The notes under the pieces were generated by a model. The model made no database searches and was not told the origin of the DNA. It worked only from the letters and a program-made list of their open reading frames with translations. Below are positions 62,380-64,000 of a stretch of DNA of 64,000 bases, piece by piece. The DNA lies in the NCBI RefSeq assembly GCF_014652855.1, contig NZ_BMZP01000004.1, positions 185,235-249,234 of the forward strand, read 5' to 3'. A program made the translations under genes and the position numbers. This stretch comes from Novosphingobium pokkalii. GTDB taxonomy: Bacteria; Pseudomonadota; Alphaproteobacteria; Sphingomonadales; Sphingomonadaceae. Numbering within the stretch: the first letter of the stretch is position 1; each line of letters starts with the position of its first letter.

Positions 62380-64000
62380 TTAGAAGCGATAACGCACCGA
62401 TGCACCATAGGTGCGCGGCTGGTTGGTGTAACCCGAAATCCCCAGGGGCTGGGCCACCGAATCGAAAATCTTGGTCAAAGTGCGGTTGTCGGTCAGATTG
62501 CGGCCCCACACCGTCAGGTCCGTGCGCGCCGCCAGGATCACGCCCAGCGCTGTGTTCACTTCGTTCACCCGCCGCTGGTATTGCGCCGAGGCGGCAATCG
62601 CGGCGGCGGTGCCCAGGCTGAGGAAGCCGGGCAGTCCGTCTTCCATCGTCACCGGGCTTTCATGGTGGAAATCGGCGCGCACGAACAGGCGCGCAGAGCG
62701 GCCCAGGCGATGCTCGTATTGCCCGGCCAGCGTGAACGACAGCGCCGGAATTCCCGCCGGGCGCCGACCGGAGAGATCGCCCACGGCCGACATCGCGAAA
62801 TCCTGATAGAGCGGATCGAGCCAGGTGGCGCTGCCCGACAGCACCAGACCCGCTGCGGGTCGCAGCGCGGTTTCCAGTTCCACGCCGCGCACCCGCTCCT
62901 TGCCGGCGTTGACCAGGGCGAACCCGGTGCCGGTGAAGAGGTTGGACTGGAACCCGCTGATCGTCTGCTGGAACACGGCCAGGTTGGCCGTGGCCAGGCC
63001 CCATTCGGCCTTGAGCCCGAGTTCGTAGACGGTGGTGCGCTCCGGCCCGGCAAAGCGCGTGGCATAAGTCTGGTTGACCTGCGCCAGCCCGGCAGCCTCC
63101 AGCGCGGCCTGGTCCGAGGCAAAGGGCCGGCTGTCGCGCGAGAGGTTGATCGAACTGGCCTTGAACCCGGTGGCATAGCTCAGATAGCCGCGCAGATGGG
63201 CGGTCATGGCCAGCATGGCACGGGCCGTCCAGGTCACGCGCTGGTCATGCGTGCGGCCCGGCTCCACTGCATTGGGCAGGTTCACATAGGCCGGAAACAG
63301 TTGCAGGCTGCGCAGCGGCGCCAGCGGATTGGCCGAAGGATTTTTGGCATTGGCCGCCGCGCGCCCGAGCACGGCGGCATAGCCCTGCGGATTGGCCTGG
63401 GCAAAGGCGGCAACGGCCGCGGCATCGCGCGGGTTGACGTCCTGCGCGCGCAGGCCGGCGGCGGTCAGCAACTGCTGGCGGAACGGGGCATAGGCGCGCC
63501 CGTCCAGATCGACCCCGGCAAAGACGTCGCTGCTTACACCGGCCATATCATAGCGCTTGGTATCGCTGGTGAACGCCGCCCCGCCGGTCAGCGTGACGCC
63601 ACCACCCAGCTTGAGATCGGCTTGAAAGTACGCGGAAAACGCCTCGTTGCGCAGGCGATAGCGTTCGTTGGAACCCTGCCCGCTGGCAAAGAAGCGCCCG
63701 GCATAGCGCGTGGGATCGCCTTCCAGGCTGCCCAGCACCTGCTCCAGTTGCGGCACGCTCAGCGCCCCGCCACTGGCCTCCTGCACCAGCAGGTTGGCAT
63801 AGGCGCGCATATCCTGGCCAAAGGCGATGGCGCTGCGCTGGTCCAGCGTCTCGTTGAAGTAATAGACGCCGCCCACCGCGTTGAACGGACCGGGCAGATC
63901 GGTCGCCACGCGCAGTTCTTCGGTGAAAGTCGAAAGCTTGAGATCCTGCGCATTGCGCGCCAGCATCTGGCCGCTGGAGAAATCCGAATCCTGGTTGGTG
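62380..64000 (-). CDS. TonB-dependent receptor (N-terminus beyond the window)
   Basis: About 540 residues of the barrel are visible; the frame stays open to the right edge, so signal, TonB box and plug are missing. Barrel features are GGVYYFNETLDQRS, AYFQADLKLGGGVTLTGGAAFTSDTKRYD, LRGYLSYATGFKASSINLSRDSRPF, GLKAEWGLATANLAVFQQTISGFQSN, a RVRGVELETALRP block, and the C-terminal LTVWGRNLTDNRTL ... TYGASVRYRF with terminal Phe. The TGFKA and VRGVE texts resemble the sphingomonad receptors for siderophores or plant-derived compounds. Ligand unknown. Confidence 0.92.
   Translation of the reverse strand, partial: TNQDSDFSSGQMLARNAQDLKLSTFTEELRVATDLPGPFNAVGGVYYFNETLDQRSAIAFGQDMRAYANLLVQEASGGALSVPQLEQVLGSLEGDPTRYAGRFFASGQGSNERYRLRNEAFSAYFQADLKLGGGVTLTGGAAFTSDTKRYDMAGVSSDVFAGVDLDGRAYAPFRQQLLTAAGLRAQDVNPRDAAAVAAFAQANPQGYAAVLGRAAANAKNPSANPLAPLRSLQLFPAYVNLPNAVEPGRTHDQRVTWTARAMLAMTAHLRGYLSYATGFKASSINLSRDSRPFASDQAALEAAGLAQVNQTYATRFAGPERTTVYELGLKAEWGLATANLAVFQQTISGFQSNLFTGTGFALVNAGKERVRGVELETALRPAAGLVLSGSATWLDPLYQDFAMSAVGDLSGRRPAGIPALSFTLAGQYEHRLGRSARLFVRADFHHESPVTMEDGLPGFLSLGTAAAIAASAQYQRRVNEVNTALGVILAARTDLTVWGRNLTDNRTLTKIFDSVAQPLGISGYTNQPRTYGASVRYRF

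Overview
The window is high-GC DNA (roughly two-thirds G+C by eye) from an alphaproteobacterium, most likely a sphingomonad of the Novosphingobium/Sphingobium type. This is an inference from the gene set: COQ9, EipA (DUF1134), PAS-HWE kinase, TonB-dependent receptor, the nagZ-scpAB-tatABC order, an Mla-type operon with a PF03886 lipoprotein, and intergenic palindromes of the kind I associate with these genomes. Nearly all of it is chromosomal core. I see no CRISPR array, prophage, intact insertion sequence or rRNA operon. Both ends cut genes: a GT2-GtrA glycosyltransferase on the left and a TonB-dependent receptor on the right.

Layout. 0-9 kb: a polyprenyl-phosphate sugar synthase convergent with a PMT-type glycosyltransferase, then metZ, a PAS-PAS-HWE histidine kinase, a YgfZ/CAF17 protein, pyrC, rarD and a glycine-zipper protein. 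9-18 kb: a small lipoprotein, parC, a DJ-1/PfpI protein with an acidic tail, an acyltransferase, a Cache protein, a 58-aa stress-type protein, and a minus-strand lipid-transport operon (mlaE with a STAS-like N-terminus, mlaF, mlaD, lipoprotein). 18-26.5 kb: valS, queE, ssb, feoAB, coq9 and an ankyrin protein. 26.6-30.7 kb: a plus-strand run of sco, ycgN-like, ygjP-like, a membrane protein, ribD and ribE. 30.9-33.6 kb: aromatic aminotransferase, eipA and tRNA-Ser(GCT). 33.6-38.7 kb is the most accessory-looking part. Directly behind the tRNA lie a gene-free stretch, an SDR plus FAH hydrolase pair resembling the end of the non-phosphorylating L-fucose/L-rhamnose pathway, an IclR regulator and a secreted GH35 hydrolase. 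39-48.5 kb: a lipid kinase coupled to a PAP2 phosphatase, then tamB, tamA and bpt. 48.6-52.7 kb: threonine ammonia-lyase, a HIBADH-family reductase and an amidohydrolase. 52.9-58.1 kb: tatCBA, scpBA, nagZ and a TesA-like esterase. 58.2-64 kb: ybbA/ybbP-type ABC genes, two DUF805 proteins and the receptor.

How the genes fit together. Envelope biogenesis is the strongest theme: Mla-type lipid transport, TamAB, EipA, Tat export, NagZ recycling, YbbAP, and the lipid kinase/phosphatase pair. A small sugar-catabolic locus carries its own regulator and candidate operators. Much of the unexplained structure is intergenic. Several elaborate inverted repeats lie at gene ends; one splits the usual scpB-tatA junction and supplies the scpB stop codon.

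Limits. All family assignments come from reading motifs and lengths by eye; no database search was run. Start codons are inferred from ribosome-binding sites, overlaps and family lengths. Operators and promoters are candidates only.
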